Source of the DNA: Nocardiopsis chromatogenes YIM 90109
Lineage (GTDB): Bacteria; Actinomycetota; Actinomycetes; Streptosporangiales; Streptosporangiaceae
Direction of reading: 5' to 3'
DNA length: 38,591 nt
Assembly (NCBI RefSeq): GCF_000341185.1
Contig: NZ_ANBH01000118.1
Location: 4,016 to 42,606, forward strand
Shown here: piece by piece, positions 1-8,160 of the stretch
How the letters are laid out: every line of letters begins with the position of its first letter
Numbering within the stretch: the stretch's first letter is position 1
Translations under genes and position numbers: made by a program
The notes under the pieces: generated by a model
Told to the model about the DNA's origin: nothing
What the model saw: the letters and a program-made list of their open reading frames with translations, nothing else
The model's database searches: none

Positions 1-1585
1 TGCCGTCCACGTCCGCCGGCGGCCGGGTCGCCAGCGACACGGCCACCGCGACGGCCGCGGCGCAGGGCGCCGAGACGAGGGTGGGCGTCAAGAGCGCCTG
101 CGCGGCCCCGGCACCGCCGAGGAGCAGGCCCGCGGCGCCCATGGCCACCGCCACGGCCGTCCCCGTGGCCATGCCCGCCACGGCGCCCGGCCCGGTGGTG
201 CGGCGCCACCAGATGGCGAGGAGGAACACCGGCGTCAGGGCCGAGCCCGCCAGCACGAACGCCCACGTCACCATGGTCGCCACGATCGACGGGAACTGGC
301 CGCTGAGCGACTCGGGCGTCACCGCCAGGGCCAGCGCCGCCGACAGCGCGGCGACGAGCACGACCGCGCCGCGGCCGGCCCGGAGCGCTTGGCGCTGCGT
401 GGCCCGCGGGTTGAGGTAGCGCTCATAGATGTCGTGCCCCCAGGAGGCGGCCGAGGCCAGCAGCAGGCCACCGATGGTCGACAGCACCGCCAGCAGGGCG
501 CCCACCGCCACCAGCCCCAGGCCGGCCCGCCCGCCGAAGACCTCACCCAGCACCGGCATCGCGTGCTCGGGGACCCGCAGCACGCCGCCGGTCGTGAGCC
601 GGTCCACCCAGGGCGTGCCCGCGGACGCGTCCTGGACGATGGAGCGCGCCGCGATGCCCAGCAGCCCCGCCAGGACGTAGAACAGTCCCGCCAGGCCCAC
701 CACCCACACGGTCGTCATACGCGCCGCGGTCCCCGTGGGGCTGGTGAAGTACCGGTTCATGATGTGCGGCAGGCCTGCGGTCCCCATCGCCAGCGACACG
801 ATCAAGGCGACCTGCCCGAGCTGGCTGTACTGGCCGCCCGGCTCGCCGAAGAACGCGGGCGCCCCCGGGTCCAGCCGGTTGGGGACCGGTTCCAGCCGCC
901 AGGCGCCGCCGTCCTCCACCGGGTTGGCCAGCGGCCGGGAGGACAGCTCCCGCAGCGCGTCGGGGTAGCTGAACCCGGACGCCGCGATGACGGCGACCAG
1001 CCACAGGAAGATGGCCAATAGCAGGAGGAACTGCACGGCCTGGGTCCAGGTGGTGCCCCGCATGCCGCCCAGGGCGACCATGAGCATGACGGCGGCGGTC
1101 GAGAGCAGCACGCCGGTCGTGTACGCGGACAGCCCGCCCAGCCCTCGGCCCACGGCCAGTTCCCAGATGATCCCGCTGGCCACCGCCTGGGGGACCAGGT
1201 AGGCCAGGATGACCAGCTGCACGATGGCCACCGAGGTGAGCCGCACGCCGTCCGACTCCAGCCGCTTGCCGAGGAAGTCGGGGATGGAGAACTCGCCGAA
1301 GCGCCGCAGGGGCGCGGCGACGAACAGCAGGACCGGCACGAATCCGGCGGCGAACCCGGCCGCGTACCACATGCCGTCCAGCCCGGAGGCGTACACGGCC
1401 GCGGCCACACCCATGAAGGAGGCGGCCGACAGGTAGTCGCCGCAGATCGCGCAGGCGTTGGTGGCGACGCCGACGCGGCGCCCGGCGAGGTAGAAGTCGA
1501 GAGTGGAGGCGCGCTGCGGCCGGATCAGGACCGCGACCGCCCCGACCGCCGCCAGCAGCACGACGAGCAGCAGTCCGCTCGACAT
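1..1585 (-). CDS. Sodium/solute symporter (SSS family, ActP-like), partial
   Basis: Multi-helix membrane carrier of the sodium:solute symporter family, most like cation/acetate symporters (ActP). The frame is open from ATG at 1585 to the window edge, about 528 residues, so the C-terminus is missing. Visible family features are the early segment ICGDYLSAASFMGVAA, the GGMRGTTWTQAVQF stretch around TM5, and MGTAGLPHIMNRYFT, all typical of SSS carriers, separated by hydrophobic helices. The start is fixed by a TGATG overlap with the upstream DUF485 gene, implying translational coupling and a two-component carrier like YjcH-ActP. The substrate cannot be read from sequence; acetate or another short monocarboxylate is the usual one for this type. 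No frameshift is seen. Confidence 0.9.
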   Translation of the reverse strand, partial: MSSGLLLVVLLAAVGAVAVLIRPQRASTLDFYLAGRRVGVATNACAICGDYLSAASFMGVAAAVYASGLDGMWYAAGFAAGFVPVLLFVAAPLRRFGEFSIPDFLGKRLESDGVRLTSVAIVQLVILAYLVPQAVASGIIWELAVGRGLGGLSAYTTGVLLSTAAVMLMVALGGMRGTTWTQAVQFLLLLAIFLWLVAVIAASGFSYPDALRELSSRPLANPVEDGGAWRLEPVPNRLDPGAPAFFGEPGGQYSQLGQVALIVSLAMGTAGLPHIMNRYFTSPTGTAARMTTVWVVGLAGLFYVLAGLLGIAARSIVQDASAGTPWVDRLTTGGVLRVPEHAMPVLGEVFGGRAGLGLVAVGALLAVLSTIGGLLLASAASWGHDIYERYLNPRATQRQALRAGRGAVVLVAALSAALALAVTPESLSGQFPSIVATMVTWAFVLAGSALTPVFLLAIWWRRTTGPGAVAGMATGTAVAVAMGAAGLLLGGAGAAQALLTPTLVSAPCAAAVAVAVSLATRPPADVDG

Positions 1586-1929
1586 CAGGCGGGGGGCGGC
1601 CCGTCGCCGCGGGGGGCGTCGCGGCCGGGGCCGCCGAGCATCCGCTCCTCGACGGCGTTGGACAGGGTCGCCGCGGCCAGGCAGACCGTGAAGAAGAACG
1701 CGTAGAGCCCGAACGCCGTCATGGCGAACATGGGGCTCATCCCGCCGAAGAGCCGACCCTGCGACCACCAGGCCAGCGCGCCGGTGAGCAGCGGCACGGC
1801 GGCGAGGACGCCGGTGAACACGGCCACGTGGCCCAGGGCGACCCGGCGCAGCGTGCGGAACGCGGCGTCGACCTCGGCAGGGGTGTCGTGCTCCTCGGCG
1901 GGCGGGCCGGGATCATGGCGGTCGTGCAC
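1585..1929 (-). CDS. DUF485-type small membrane partner of the symporter
   Basis: A 114-residue protein with two hydrophobic segments (about residues 33-52 and 66-90) after a short acidic, charged N-terminus. The VDAAFRTLRR motif ahead of the first helix and the layout match DUF485 proteins (YjcH), which are encoded directly before ActP-type symporters. The start is GTG at 1929, three bases after the stop of the upstream membrane gene; its own stop overlaps the symporter ATG (TGATG). It is probably an accessory subunit of the downstream carrier; its biochemical role is not established. Confidence 0.8.
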   Translation of the reverse strand: MHDRHDPGPPAEEHDTPAEVDAAFRTLRRVALGHVAVFTGVLAAVPLLTGALAWWSQGRLFGGMSPMFAMTAFGLYAFFFTVCLAAATLSNAVEERMLGGPGRDAPRGDGPPPA

Positions 1930-1932
1930 GGC

Positions 1933-2349
1933 TCAGCCCGCGGCGTGCATGCGGCGCGCGGACGACAGCAGCAGGACCACGCCGGCGCCGACGATCACCA
2001 GGCCCACACCGGGGAGCAGCTTGCCCCAGCTGTCCGTGGCGCCGCTGAGCTGAGCGATGCGTGCCAGCTGCCACAGCACCAGCACGCCCGCCAGGGCCGC
2101 CGGCAGGAGTGCGTGCGCGAGGGCGATGCGCCGGTAGGGCAGCAGGGCGCCGGCCAGGGCGAGGACACCGGCGCACATGACCCACAGCCCGGGTCCGCCC
2201 ATGCCGGACAGGTTGCCCAACGGGGTCGACACCCACGGCGTGAACGAGCCGATGACGAGCATCAGCCCGCCGCTGAGCATCCCGATGCTTCCCGGGTGGA
2301 GGACGCGCCGGGCCGCCTGGGGGGCGGCGGAGCCGTTCGAAGGCGACAT
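1933..2349 (-). CDS. Four-helix membrane protein of unknown function
   Basis: A 138-residue protein with about four hydrophobic helices, including LSGGLMLVIGSF, GLWVMCAGVLALAGALLP and LLPGVGLVIVGAGVVLLL, and short loops. I do not recognise a family. It is the first gene of the leftward operon that continues with the DUF485 protein and the SSS symporter, so a role linked to that carrier is possible but only inferred. The ATG at 2349 lies 6 bp downstream of a perfect-looking -10 hexamer TATGAT (2356-2361, minus strand). This suggests a leaderless mRNA and supports this start. Confidence 0.7.
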   Translation of the reverse strand: MSPSNGSAAPQAARRVLHPGSIGMLSGGLMLVIGSFTPWVSTPLGNLSGMGGPGLWVMCAGVLALAGALLPYRRIALAHALLPAALAGVLVLWQLARIAQLSGATDSWGKLLPGVGLVIVGAGVVLLLSSARRMHAAG

Positions 2350-2582
2350 GGCCGAATCATAGCCACAGGCGGTGCCCCTGTTGAGGGGGTGCGGGGCGGA
2401 CGGTCGAGACGCGCTCCCAGCGGTCGGCAGCGGGGACCGAACGGTTCGGAGTGCGACATATGCCGCTCATGGCGGCGAACCGACCGCTCGAAAGGCGGAT
2501 CGGCCGCTCACCCGGCCCGGTCTTGTGCGCGCCGCCGCGGGTGCGCTGGTGTCGGAGCCCCGTACACAGAGGAGAAACGAGC
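2350..2582. promoter_or_regulatory. Divergent promoter region between two symporter operons
   Basis: This 233-bp gap drives the leftward membrane/DUF485/SSS operon and the rightward DUF4212/SSS operon. On the minus strand TATGAT (2356-2361) with a weak TCAACA 17 bp upstream forms a promoter whose start point coincides with the ATG. On the plus strand the only clear signal is a GAGGAG ribosome site just before the GTG at 2583; no convincing -35/-10 pair is seen for the rightward operon. Confidence 0.5.
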
Positions 2583-2918
2583 GTGGCTGATTCGCAAGTC
2601 AACAGCCCGGAACCCCCGGGCGGCAACGGCTGGCGGCGCGAGTACTGGAAGAGGAACATCCGGCTGGTGGCGGTCCTGCTCGTCATCTGGTTCGCGGTGT
2701 CGTTCGGCTGCGGGATCCTCTTCGTCGAACAGCTCAACCAGATCACCGTCGGCGGGTTCCCCCTCGGCTTCTGGGTCGCCCAGCAGGGCTCCATCTACGT
2801 GTTCCTGCTGCTCATCCTCGTCTACTGCCTGTACATGGACCGCTTGGACAAGCAGTTCGGCGTCTACGAGTACGACGACGAGGCCGGCGCGGGAACCAAG
2901 GAGGGCGGTGAGGCATGA
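2583..2918 (+). CDS. DUF4212 small subunit of sodium/solute symporter
   Basis: A 111-residue membrane protein. After a hydrophilic N-terminus ending in YWKRNIRL come two helices, VAVLLVIWFAVSFGCGILF and the one around GSIYVFLLLILVYCLYM, then the charged tail YMDRLDKQFGVYE. The motif set (W-x-x-N at the start, RLD-x-x-x-GV at the end) is that of DUF4212 proteins, the obligate neighbours of VC_2705-type symporters. GTG at 2583 is preferred because a GAGGAG ribosome site lies upstream; an in-frame ATG at 2451 would add an unlikely arginine/proline-rich tail. Its stop overlaps the next start (ATGA at 2915-2918), showing coupling to the carrier. Confidence 0.85.
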   Translation: MADSQVNSPEPPGGNGWRREYWKRNIRLVAVLLVIWFAVSFGCGILFVEQLNQITVGGFPLGFWVAQQGSIYVFLLLILVYCLYMDRLDKQFGVYEYDDEAGAGTKEGGEA

Positions 2919-4591
2919 GCGCGATCCAGCTGTGGACGACCGTCTTCATCGTCCTCTCCTTCGGCGTCTACATGGTCATCGCCTGGCGAAGCCGGGTCCG
3001 GGAGACCGAGGGGTTCTACGTCGCCGGGCACGGCGTCCCCACCGTGGCCAACGGCGCCGCGATCGGGGCCGACTGGATGTCGGCGGCCTCGTTCATCTCG
3101 ATGGCGGGGCTCATCGCCTTCCTGGGCTATGACGGCAGCATCTACCTCATGGGCTGGACCGGCGGCTACGTCCTGCTCGCCCTGCTGCTCGCGCCCTACC
3201 TGCGCAAGTGGGGGAAGTTCACGGTGCCGGAGTTCGTCGGCGACCGGTACTCCGAGCCGGTGCGCAGCCTCGCCGCGGTCGCGGCGATCCTCATCTCCTT
3301 CACCTACGTGGTGGGGCAGATGAACGGCGGCGGCATCGTCTTCAGCCGCTTCCTCAACATCGACATCGCCTACGGGGTGATGATCGCGGCGGTGATCATC
3401 TTCGTGTACGCGGTGCTGGGCGGGATGAAGAGCATCACCTGGACGCAGGTCGCCCAGTACACGGTGCTCATCACCGCCTACCTGATCCCGGCCGTGGCCG
3501 TGGCCCAGGTGATGACCGGCATCCCCGTCCCCCAGGTGTCGTTCGGCCAGATCCTCAACGGCCTGAACGAGCTCTCGGTCCAGCTGGGCCTGGAGGTCTT
3601 CACCGACCCCTTCACCTCCCGGCCCATGATCGACATCTTCCTGGTGACGATGGCGCTGATGATCGGCACCGCCGGCCTGCCGCACGTGATCATCCGCTTC
3701 TACACCACCAGGACGGTGCGGGGCTCGCGCTACTCGGCGTTCTGGGCGCTGTTCTTCATCGCCCTGCTGTACACCACCGCCCCGGCGGTGGGCGCCTTCA
3801 CCAAGTTCAACCTCCTGGAAGGGGTGAACGGCACCGCCACGGACAACCTGCCGGCCTGGGTGGAGAACTGGGCGGCGACCGGGCTGGTGACGGTGAACGG
3901 GAACGCCGACGTCATCAACTCGGTCAGCAACGACCCCGCGGCCGGGGCCGATCTGACGGTCAACAACGACATCCTGGTGCTGGCCTCGCCGGAGATCGCC
4001 GGTCTGCCGGCCCCCATCGTCGGCCTGGTCGCGGCGGGCGGGATGGCGGCCGCGATGTCCACGGCGGCGGGGCTGCTGCTGGTCATCTCCTCGGCGGCCT
4101 CCCACGACCTGTACTTCCGCTACTTCCGCAAGACCGCAGGCGACCGCGAACGCCTGATGGTGGGGCGGATCGCGATGGCGGCGGCGATCGCGGTCGCGGT
4201 GGTCGCGGGCATCAACCCCCCGGCGTTCGTCGCGCAGGTGGTCGCGTTCGCCTTCGGTATGGCGGCGGCGAGCTTCTTCCCCGCCATCGTCCTGGGCATC
4301 TTCTGGAAGCGGTGCAACGCCGTGGGGGCCGGGGCCGGGATGGTCACGGGCCTGGTCCTGACGGTCGGGTACATGCTCTACACACTGGAGGTCTTCGGGC
4401 TCCAGGCGAACGACCACGTATTCGGGGTCAGCCCCGAGGGGATCGGCGCCGTGGGTGCCGTGGTGAACGTCCTCGTCGCAGTCGTGGTGTCCAAGATGAC
4501 CGCGCCCCCGTCGCGGTACATCACGGAGATGGTGGAGGCAATCCGCTACCCGGCCAAGCGCCTGGACCCGGCGGAGGGGGGCGAGCGCTGA
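2915..4591 (+). CDS. Sodium/solute symporter, VC_2705 / cation-acetate type
   Basis: A 558-residue SSS carrier. The N-terminus has RETEGFYVAGHGVPTVANG, GADWMSAASFISMAGL and TYVVGQMNGGG, followed by MKSITWTQVAQY and GTAGLPHVIIRFYTT, all diagnostic of ActP-like symporters. A long extracytoplasmic loop (about residues 300-350, rich in N, T and D) precedes AAGGMAAAMSTAAGLLLVISS, a pattern of the VC_2705 subfamily that pairs with DUF4212 subunits. Start ATG 2915 overlaps the DUF4212 stop and follows a GAGG ribosome site. It likely takes up a carboxylate with sodium; the exact substrate is unknown. A hairpin terminator follows. Confidence 0.9.
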   Translation: MSAIQLWTTVFIVLSFGVYMVIAWRSRVRETEGFYVAGHGVPTVANGAAIGADWMSAASFISMAGLIAFLGYDGSIYLMGWTGGYVLLALLLAPYLRKWGKFTVPEFVGDRYSEPVRSLAAVAAILISFTYVVGQMNGGGIVFSRFLNIDIAYGVMIAAVIIFVYAVLGGMKSITWTQVAQYTVLITAYLIPAVAVAQVMTGIPVPQVSFGQILNGLNELSVQLGLEVFTDPFTSRPMIDIFLVTMALMIGTAGLPHVIIRFYTTRTVRGSRYSAFWALFFIALLYTTAPAVGAFTKFNLLEGVNGTATDNLPAWVENWAATGLVTVNGNADVINSVSNDPAAGADLTVNNDILVLASPEIAGLPAPIVGLVAAGGMAAAMSTAAGLLLVISSAASHDLYFRYFRKTAGDRERLMVGRIAMAAAIAVAVVAGINPPAFVAQVVAFAFGMAAASFFPAIVLGIFWKRCNAVGAGAGMVTGLVLTVGYMLYTLEVFGLQANDHVFGVSPEGIGAVGAVVNVLVAVVVSKMTAPPSRYITEMVEAIRYPAKRLDPAEGGER

Positions 4592-4635
4592 CCCGCGCCC
4601 GCGGCCCCGCACCCGCCGCTCTTCCGCGATAGCCC

Positions 4636-4669
4636 GTAGCCCCCTCGCCACACAGGCGAGGGGGCCTAC
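4636..4669 (+). terminator. Intrinsic-type terminator after the symporter
   Basis: Arms at 4636-4649 and 4655-4669 pair with one bulged G around a five-base ACACA loop. It lies 45 bp after the symporter stop. There is no T-tract, as is common in actinomycetes. Confidence 0.7.
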
Positions 4670-4698
4670 GGTGTGCGACCGCCGATCACTCGCCGGTC

Positions 4699-4845
4699 TT
4701 GGTCTCCTTCGCCGCGGAGGAGTCCGTCCCCGCTCTGGTCCGCGAGGTCCTGGAGGCGCTGCGCGGGGAGCGCGAGCGGCTCATGGAGACGGTTCCACGG
4801 GTCGGTGAGTACTACCGTGCCCGGGATACAAGAAGGGCCTCGTAA
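4699..4845 (+). pseudogene. Possible gene remnant, 48-codon coding-like tail
   Basis: Within the 353-bp gap between the symporter and the tRNAs, one plus-strand frame ending in TAA at 4843-4845 has coding-like third-position GC and reads as an amphipathic sequence (VREVLEALRGERERL, then VGEYYRARD). No family is recognised and no ATG or GTG with a ribosome site is present; the first usable codon is TTG at 4699. It may be the 3' end of a decayed gene or chance. Low confidence. Confidence 0.2.
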
Positions 4846-4900
4846 CGGTGCCGGAGGAAGACCGTCTCCTCGCCGTCTCCATATCCGAGCCCAAACGACC

Positions 4901-4933
4901 GCAGGCCGGGACCGTTGGGCGGTCCCGGCCTGC
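4901..4933 (-). terminator. Terminator of the tRNA operon
   Basis: A perfect 14-bp stem (4901-4914 with 4920-4933) and 5-base loop lie 12 bp beyond the 3' end of tRNA-Val on the strand of the tRNAs. A short T-run follows on that strand. Confidence 0.8.
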
Positions 4934-4944
4934 GGGTATGCGTG

Positions 4945-5018
4945 TGGGCGATACAGGATTCGAACCTGTGACCTCTACCGTGTCAAGGTAGCGCTCTAAC
5001 CAACTGAGCTAACCGCCC
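4945..5018 (-). tRNA. tRNA-Val (GAC)
   Basis: A 74-nt cloverleaf with acceptor GGGCGGT pairing with ATCGCCC, discriminator A, an anticodon stem CTACC/GGTAG with loop TTGACAC giving anticodon GAC, and the T-arm GGTTCGAATCC. CCA is not encoded. Last gene of a Gly-Cys-Val operon. Confidence 0.95.
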
Positions 5019-5033
5019 CGCTATCCACATGGG

Positions 5034-5104
5034 AGGTGGAGACGGGATTTGAACCCGTGTCGACGGCTTTGCAGGCCGCTGCCTCGCCTCTCGGCCACTC
5101 CACC
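5034..5104 (-). tRNA. tRNA-Cys (GCA)
   Basis: A 71-nt cloverleaf with acceptor GGTGGAG/CTCCACC, discriminator T (U73 is the cysteine identity base) and anticodon stem-loop CGGCCTGCAAAGCCG, giving anticodon GCA. It lies 15 bp upstream of tRNA-Val in the same leftward transcript. Confidence 0.95.
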
Positions 5105-5139
5105 GGATTCCTCCAGGGGATGGGAGCCCCCGGTCTCCG

Positions 5140-5212
5140 AGCGGACGACGGGATTCGAACCCGCGACCCTCACCTTGGCAAGGTGATGCTCTACCAGCTG
5201 AGCCACGTCCGC
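5140..5212 (-). tRNA. tRNA-Gly (GCC)
   Basis: A 73-nt cloverleaf with acceptor GCGGACG/CGTCCGC, discriminator T, anticodon stem-loop CACCTTGCCAAGGTG giving anticodon GCC, and T-arm GGGTTCGAATCCC. First gene of the Gly-Cys-Val cluster, an order common in actinobacteria. Confidence 0.95.
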
Positions 5213-5272
5213 GCGCTTCCGGCTTCGTTCCCCCCGGCTTCCCGGTGGGCCCTCCGCCGTGCTGCGGTTAGA

Positions 5273-5300
5273 ACTTTAGCGGAATCTCCGCAGGTGGCAA
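5273..5300 (-). promoter_or_regulatory. Promoter of the tRNA operon
   Basis: On the minus strand, TTGCCA (5295-5300), a 16-bp spacer and TAAAGT (5273-5278) make a good sigma-70-type promoter, placing the start about 50 bp upstream of tRNA-Gly. The rest of the 5213-5587 gap holds only a weak plus-strand TATACA (5536-5541) that could serve the next gene. Confidence 0.6.
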
Positions 5301-5587
5301 ATCGGCGGCCGCACAGGGTTTCCGGGCCCTTCAGCGGAGTCCGGGCCGCCGTCCGGCGGCGACCGGGCCGTGACGGGGGAGCCGGGTCTTATGTCCCGAT
5401 CGGTCGGCGGTTACCCTCGCCAGTGACGCGGTGTCCCGTTCGCCTCGCGGCCCCGGTGCCCGGCCGGCGCGGGTTCCTCGGTCACGCCTGGGACGCGCAG
5501 GGCGGGTCGCCGCGCCGCGCGCCTCCCTGCGCGGATATACAGGGACGCGTGTGGACACACAGCGGATGCGGCGGCACAGGGGTGGCG

Positions 5588-6805
5588 ATGGCCCGGCGCG
5601 AAGGCGCTTCGGCGGCATGGGACCGAGCGCGCGCTGCGGCACGCGAGCTCGGCGAGCGGACGGGCCCGAGCGCGGCCCGCCGGGTGCCCCTGGCCGAAGC
5701 CCTCGGCGCTACGCTCGCATCCGACCTCCCCGCCCTCGTGGGCATCCCCGACTGCGACACCTCCGCCATGGACGGCTACGCGGTCTGCGGCCCCGGTCCG
5801 TGGCGGGTCACCGGCCGCGTCCTGGCGGGCGCAGCCCCCACGGACGACGCCCTCACCCCCGGGACCGCCGTCGAGATCGCCACCGGCGCGCCCGTCCCGC
5901 CCGGCACCACCTCGGTCCTGCCCTACGAGCACGCCCGAGCCGAGGGCGTCGGCACGGCGCCCGGGACGGTGCCCGGAGCGACCGTCTCCGGGGAGACCGA
6001 GCCCGACCGGCACGTCCGGCGTGCGGGCGAGGACACCCGGCCCGGAGACGTCGTCCTCAAGCAGGGCGCCCCCGTCACCGCCGCCGTCCTGGGCCTGGCG
6101 GCTTCGCTCGGCCACGACGCCCTGCCCGTGCGCCGCCCCGTCCTCGCCGTCCTGGTCACCGGTGACGAGGTGGTGCGCTCCGGGGTCCCCGGACCCGGGC
6201 GGGTGCGCGACGCCATCGGGCCGATGCTGCCCGGCCTGGCCGCCTGGGCGGGCGCCCGCGCCGAACCCCCCGCCCACCTGGGCGACGTCCGCGCGGGGCT
6301 CGCCGACGCGCTGCATTCGGCCGCCGGGGCCGGGGCCGACGCGGTCGCCGTGTGCGGCGCCTCCTCCAAGGGCCCGGCCGACCACCTGCGCTCGGCCCTG
6401 GACGACCTGGGCGCCGAGACGGTCGTGGACGGGGTCGCCTGCCGCCCCGGCCACCCCCAGCTCCTCGCCCGGCTGCCGGACGGACCCGCGGTGGTGGGGC
6501 TGCCCGGCAATCCGGGGGCGGCGCTCGTCGCCGCGGTGACGCTGCTCGCGCCGCTGCTGTCCGCGCTCGCCGGGCGGCCGGATCCGGCCGCCGCGGCGCC
6601 GGGCCGGGCCGAGCTGTCGGCGCCGGTCCGCCCGCATCCCAGGGACACGCGCCTGGTCGCGGTCCGCCTCACCGGGTCCGCCGCCGAGCCGGTCGGGCAC
6701 GACCGACCAGGAAGCCTGCGCTCCCCGGCCGCCGCGGACGGCTACGCGGTGATCCCCCCGGACTGGTCCGGGCCGGTCGCCGAGATCGTCCGGCTGCCGC
6801 GCTGA
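5588..6805 (+). CDS. MoeA-like molybdopterin molybdotransferase, divergent
   Basis: A 405-residue protein with MoeA architecture. The N-terminal part has the DTSAMDGYAV motif (about 58-66) and IATGAPVPPGTTSVLPYE (about 98-114). A molybdopterin-binding domain starts at VLVTGDEVV, and LPGNPGAALVAAVTLL follows. MoeA proteins insert molybdate into adenylylated molybdopterin in the cytoplasm. The usual SGG-x-S-x-G loop is replaced by VCGASSKGPADHL, and the usual KPG by RPGHPQLLARL, as in an actinobacterial MoeA branch I recall with GPxDHL. Catalytic competence is therefore less sure. No other Mo-cofactor gene is in the window. ATG 5588 is chosen; in-frame GTG 5582 is an alternative. The large open frame upstream overlaps tRNAs and is not coding. 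Confidence 0.8.
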   Translation: MARREGASAAWDRARAAARELGERTGPSAARRVPLAEALGATLASDLPALVGIPDCDTSAMDGYAVCGPGPWRVTGRVLAGAAPTDDALTPGTAVEIATGAPVPPGTTSVLPYEHARAEGVGTAPGTVPGATVSGETEPDRHVRRAGEDTRPGDVVLKQGAPVTAAVLGLAASLGHDALPVRRPVLAVLVTGDEVVRSGVPGPGRVRDAIGPMLPGLAAWAGARAEPPAHLGDVRAGLADALHSAAGAGADAVAVCGASSKGPADHLRSALDDLGAETVVDGVACRPGHPQLLARLPDGPAVVGLPGNPGAALVAAVTLLAPLLSALAGRPDPAAAAPGRAELSAPVRPHPRDTRLVAVRLTGSAAEPVGHDRPGSLRSPAAADGYAVIPPDWSGPVAEIVRLPR

Positions 6806-6967
6806 TCCCTGGCGGGGGCTCCGGCGGGAGCGGAGGGATCGGCCCGCGGAGCCCGCGAGCGGGGCGGTCCGACACTAGACTTGCGGGGCGCGAGGCGCCG
6901 AGGAGCGCGCCCCGTCCTGCCCGACCGCCACGCCACCGCCTCGACCACAGACGGAAACCGATTGACG

Positions 6968-7681
6968 ATGGCCTCACGCCCGCTCGACAAGAACCTGCTG
7001 CCCACCCCGGTGCGCCGCCCCGTGCCGCTGCGCGAGAGCGTGTACGAGACGCTGCTCGAACTGATCCCCCTGCGGCGGCTCCCGCCGGGCCAGCACCTGG
7101 TCGAGAACGAGCTCGCCGAGCGGCTGGGCGTGTCGCGCCAGCCCATCCGGGAGGCCCTGCAGCGGCTCAGCAACGAGGGCTGGGTCGACCTGCGCCCGGG
7201 GTACGGCGCGTTCGTGCACCGGCCCAGCGGGGACGAGGCCGAGCAGCTGCTGGCGGTGCGCGGGCTGCTGGAGAGCGAGTCGGCCCGGCTGGCCGCCGCG
7301 AACGCCCGCGAGGAGGGCCTCGCCGACCTCCGCAGGCTGTGCGCGGCCGGGGAGAAGGGGCTGGAGCGCGGTGACACCGAGGAGATGGTGGCGCTCAACG
7401 CCGACCTGCACCGGCGCATCACCGAGCTGTCGGGCAACGAGGTCCTGGCCGACCTGGCGGGGCAGGTCGCCCGGCGGGTGCGCTGGTACCACGGGCTGGT
7501 GGCCGCGCAGCGCGGCGGCGACTCCTGGGAGGAGCACGCGCGGATCATCGACGCCATCGCCGCCGGTGACGGCGAGGAGGCGGCCCGCCTGATGCGCGAG
7601 CACACGGACGCGACCCGCAGGATGTACCACGAGCAGGCGGCGGCCGATGACGCGGAAGAGGCCCCGGGGGAGCAGGAGTAG
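6968..7681 (+). CDS. GntR-family regulator, FCD (FadR) subfamily
   Basis: A 237-residue DNA-binding regulator. The winged helix covers about residues 20-85: LRESVYETLLELI, then PPGQHLVENELAERLGVSRQPIREALQRLSNEGWV and the wing GYGAFVH. An all-helical FCD ligand domain follows (RGLLESESARLAA, LHRRITELSGNEVL, ending HARIIDAIAAGDGEEAARLMREHT), in which the D/H residues normally bind a metal and an organic acid. ATG 6968 begins just ahead of the winged helix. The target is unknown; neighbours are a MoeA-like gene and an IS remnant. A long inverted repeat lies right after its stop. Confidence 0.85.
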   Translation: MASRPLDKNLLPTPVRRPVPLRESVYETLLELIPLRRLPPGQHLVENELAERLGVSRQPIREALQRLSNEGWVDLRPGYGAFVHRPSGDEAEQLLAVRGLLESESARLAAANAREEGLADLRRLCAAGEKGLERGDTEEMVALNADLHRRITELSGNEVLADLAGQVARRVRWYHGLVAAQRGGDSWEEHARIIDAIAAGDGEEAARLMREHTDATRRMYHEQAAADDAEEAPGEQE

Positions 7682-7697
7682 GGCGCGGTCGCGCGTT

Positions 7698-7752
7698 CTG
7701 CGCGGTGGAGCCGACACCTGGCCACCCGAATGGTGTCGATTCCACCGCGCAG
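7698..7752. repeat. Long inverted repeat after the GntR gene
   Basis: Outer arms of 12 bp (7698-7709 and 7741-7752) are perfect complements, and inner arms (about 7711-7718 and 7732-7738) extend the pairing. It may be the GntR terminator, or a terminal repeat or target site of the adjacent IS30-type remnant, since this family often inserts at inverted repeats. Confidence 0.6.
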
Positions 7753-7774
7753 GATCGCCAAGGCCCGGCGGTGT

Positions 7775-8160
7775 CCATCGGTTGTTGCGACGAGGTGGTC
7801 GTCGAGGGCCTCGGCCGGGGTGCGGTAGCCCTGGGTATTGCGGGGCCGGGTGTTGGGCAGGTCCTGGACCCGGTCCGGCTCCGCCTGGTCCACGGTGTCG
7901 AAGCCGGTGACGCCCTTGGGGAAGTGGTCGCGCACCAGCCGGTCGGTGTTCTCGTTGTTCTCGTCGGTGCCGCGCTGCCGGGGCGAGTGCGGGTCGCAGA
8001 AGGACACCGGAGTCCCGGTGGCCGCCGTGGGGGCCGCGTGGCGGGCCATCCCGATGCCCTGGTCCCAGGCCTGGGAGCGCTTGAGCGCCCCGGGCAGGGC
8101 GCCGATGTGCTCGGACAGGGCCGCGCCGACCCCGGCCGCGGTGCCCGGTATACCCGGCAT
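7775..8160 (-). pseudogene. IS30-family transposase remnant (C-terminal part)
   Basis: On the minus strand, reading leftward from 8160, the frame encodes the end of an IS30-type DDE transposase: LPGALKRSQAWDQGIGMARH, then ATGTPVSFCDPHSP, then QRGTDENNENTDRLVRDHFPKG, and finally TPAEALDDHLVATT near 7780. Intact family members are about 350-400 residues; here only roughly the last 130 remain and the N-terminal helix-turn-helix and first catalytic aspartate are absent. The family's NENTN stretch is disturbed. No stop codon closes the frame at the expected place. A dead insertion, probably old. Confidence 0.8.

Noticed and set aside
2864-4651. A 595-codon open frame antisense to the symporter
   Set aside because: Composition is histidine/aspartate/glycine-rich shadow sequence of a well-conserved SSS gene.
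5036-5587. Upstream extension of the MoeA frame
   Set aside because: It overlaps tRNA-Cys and tRNA-Gly on the other strand and encodes no MoeA-like sequence before ATG 5588.
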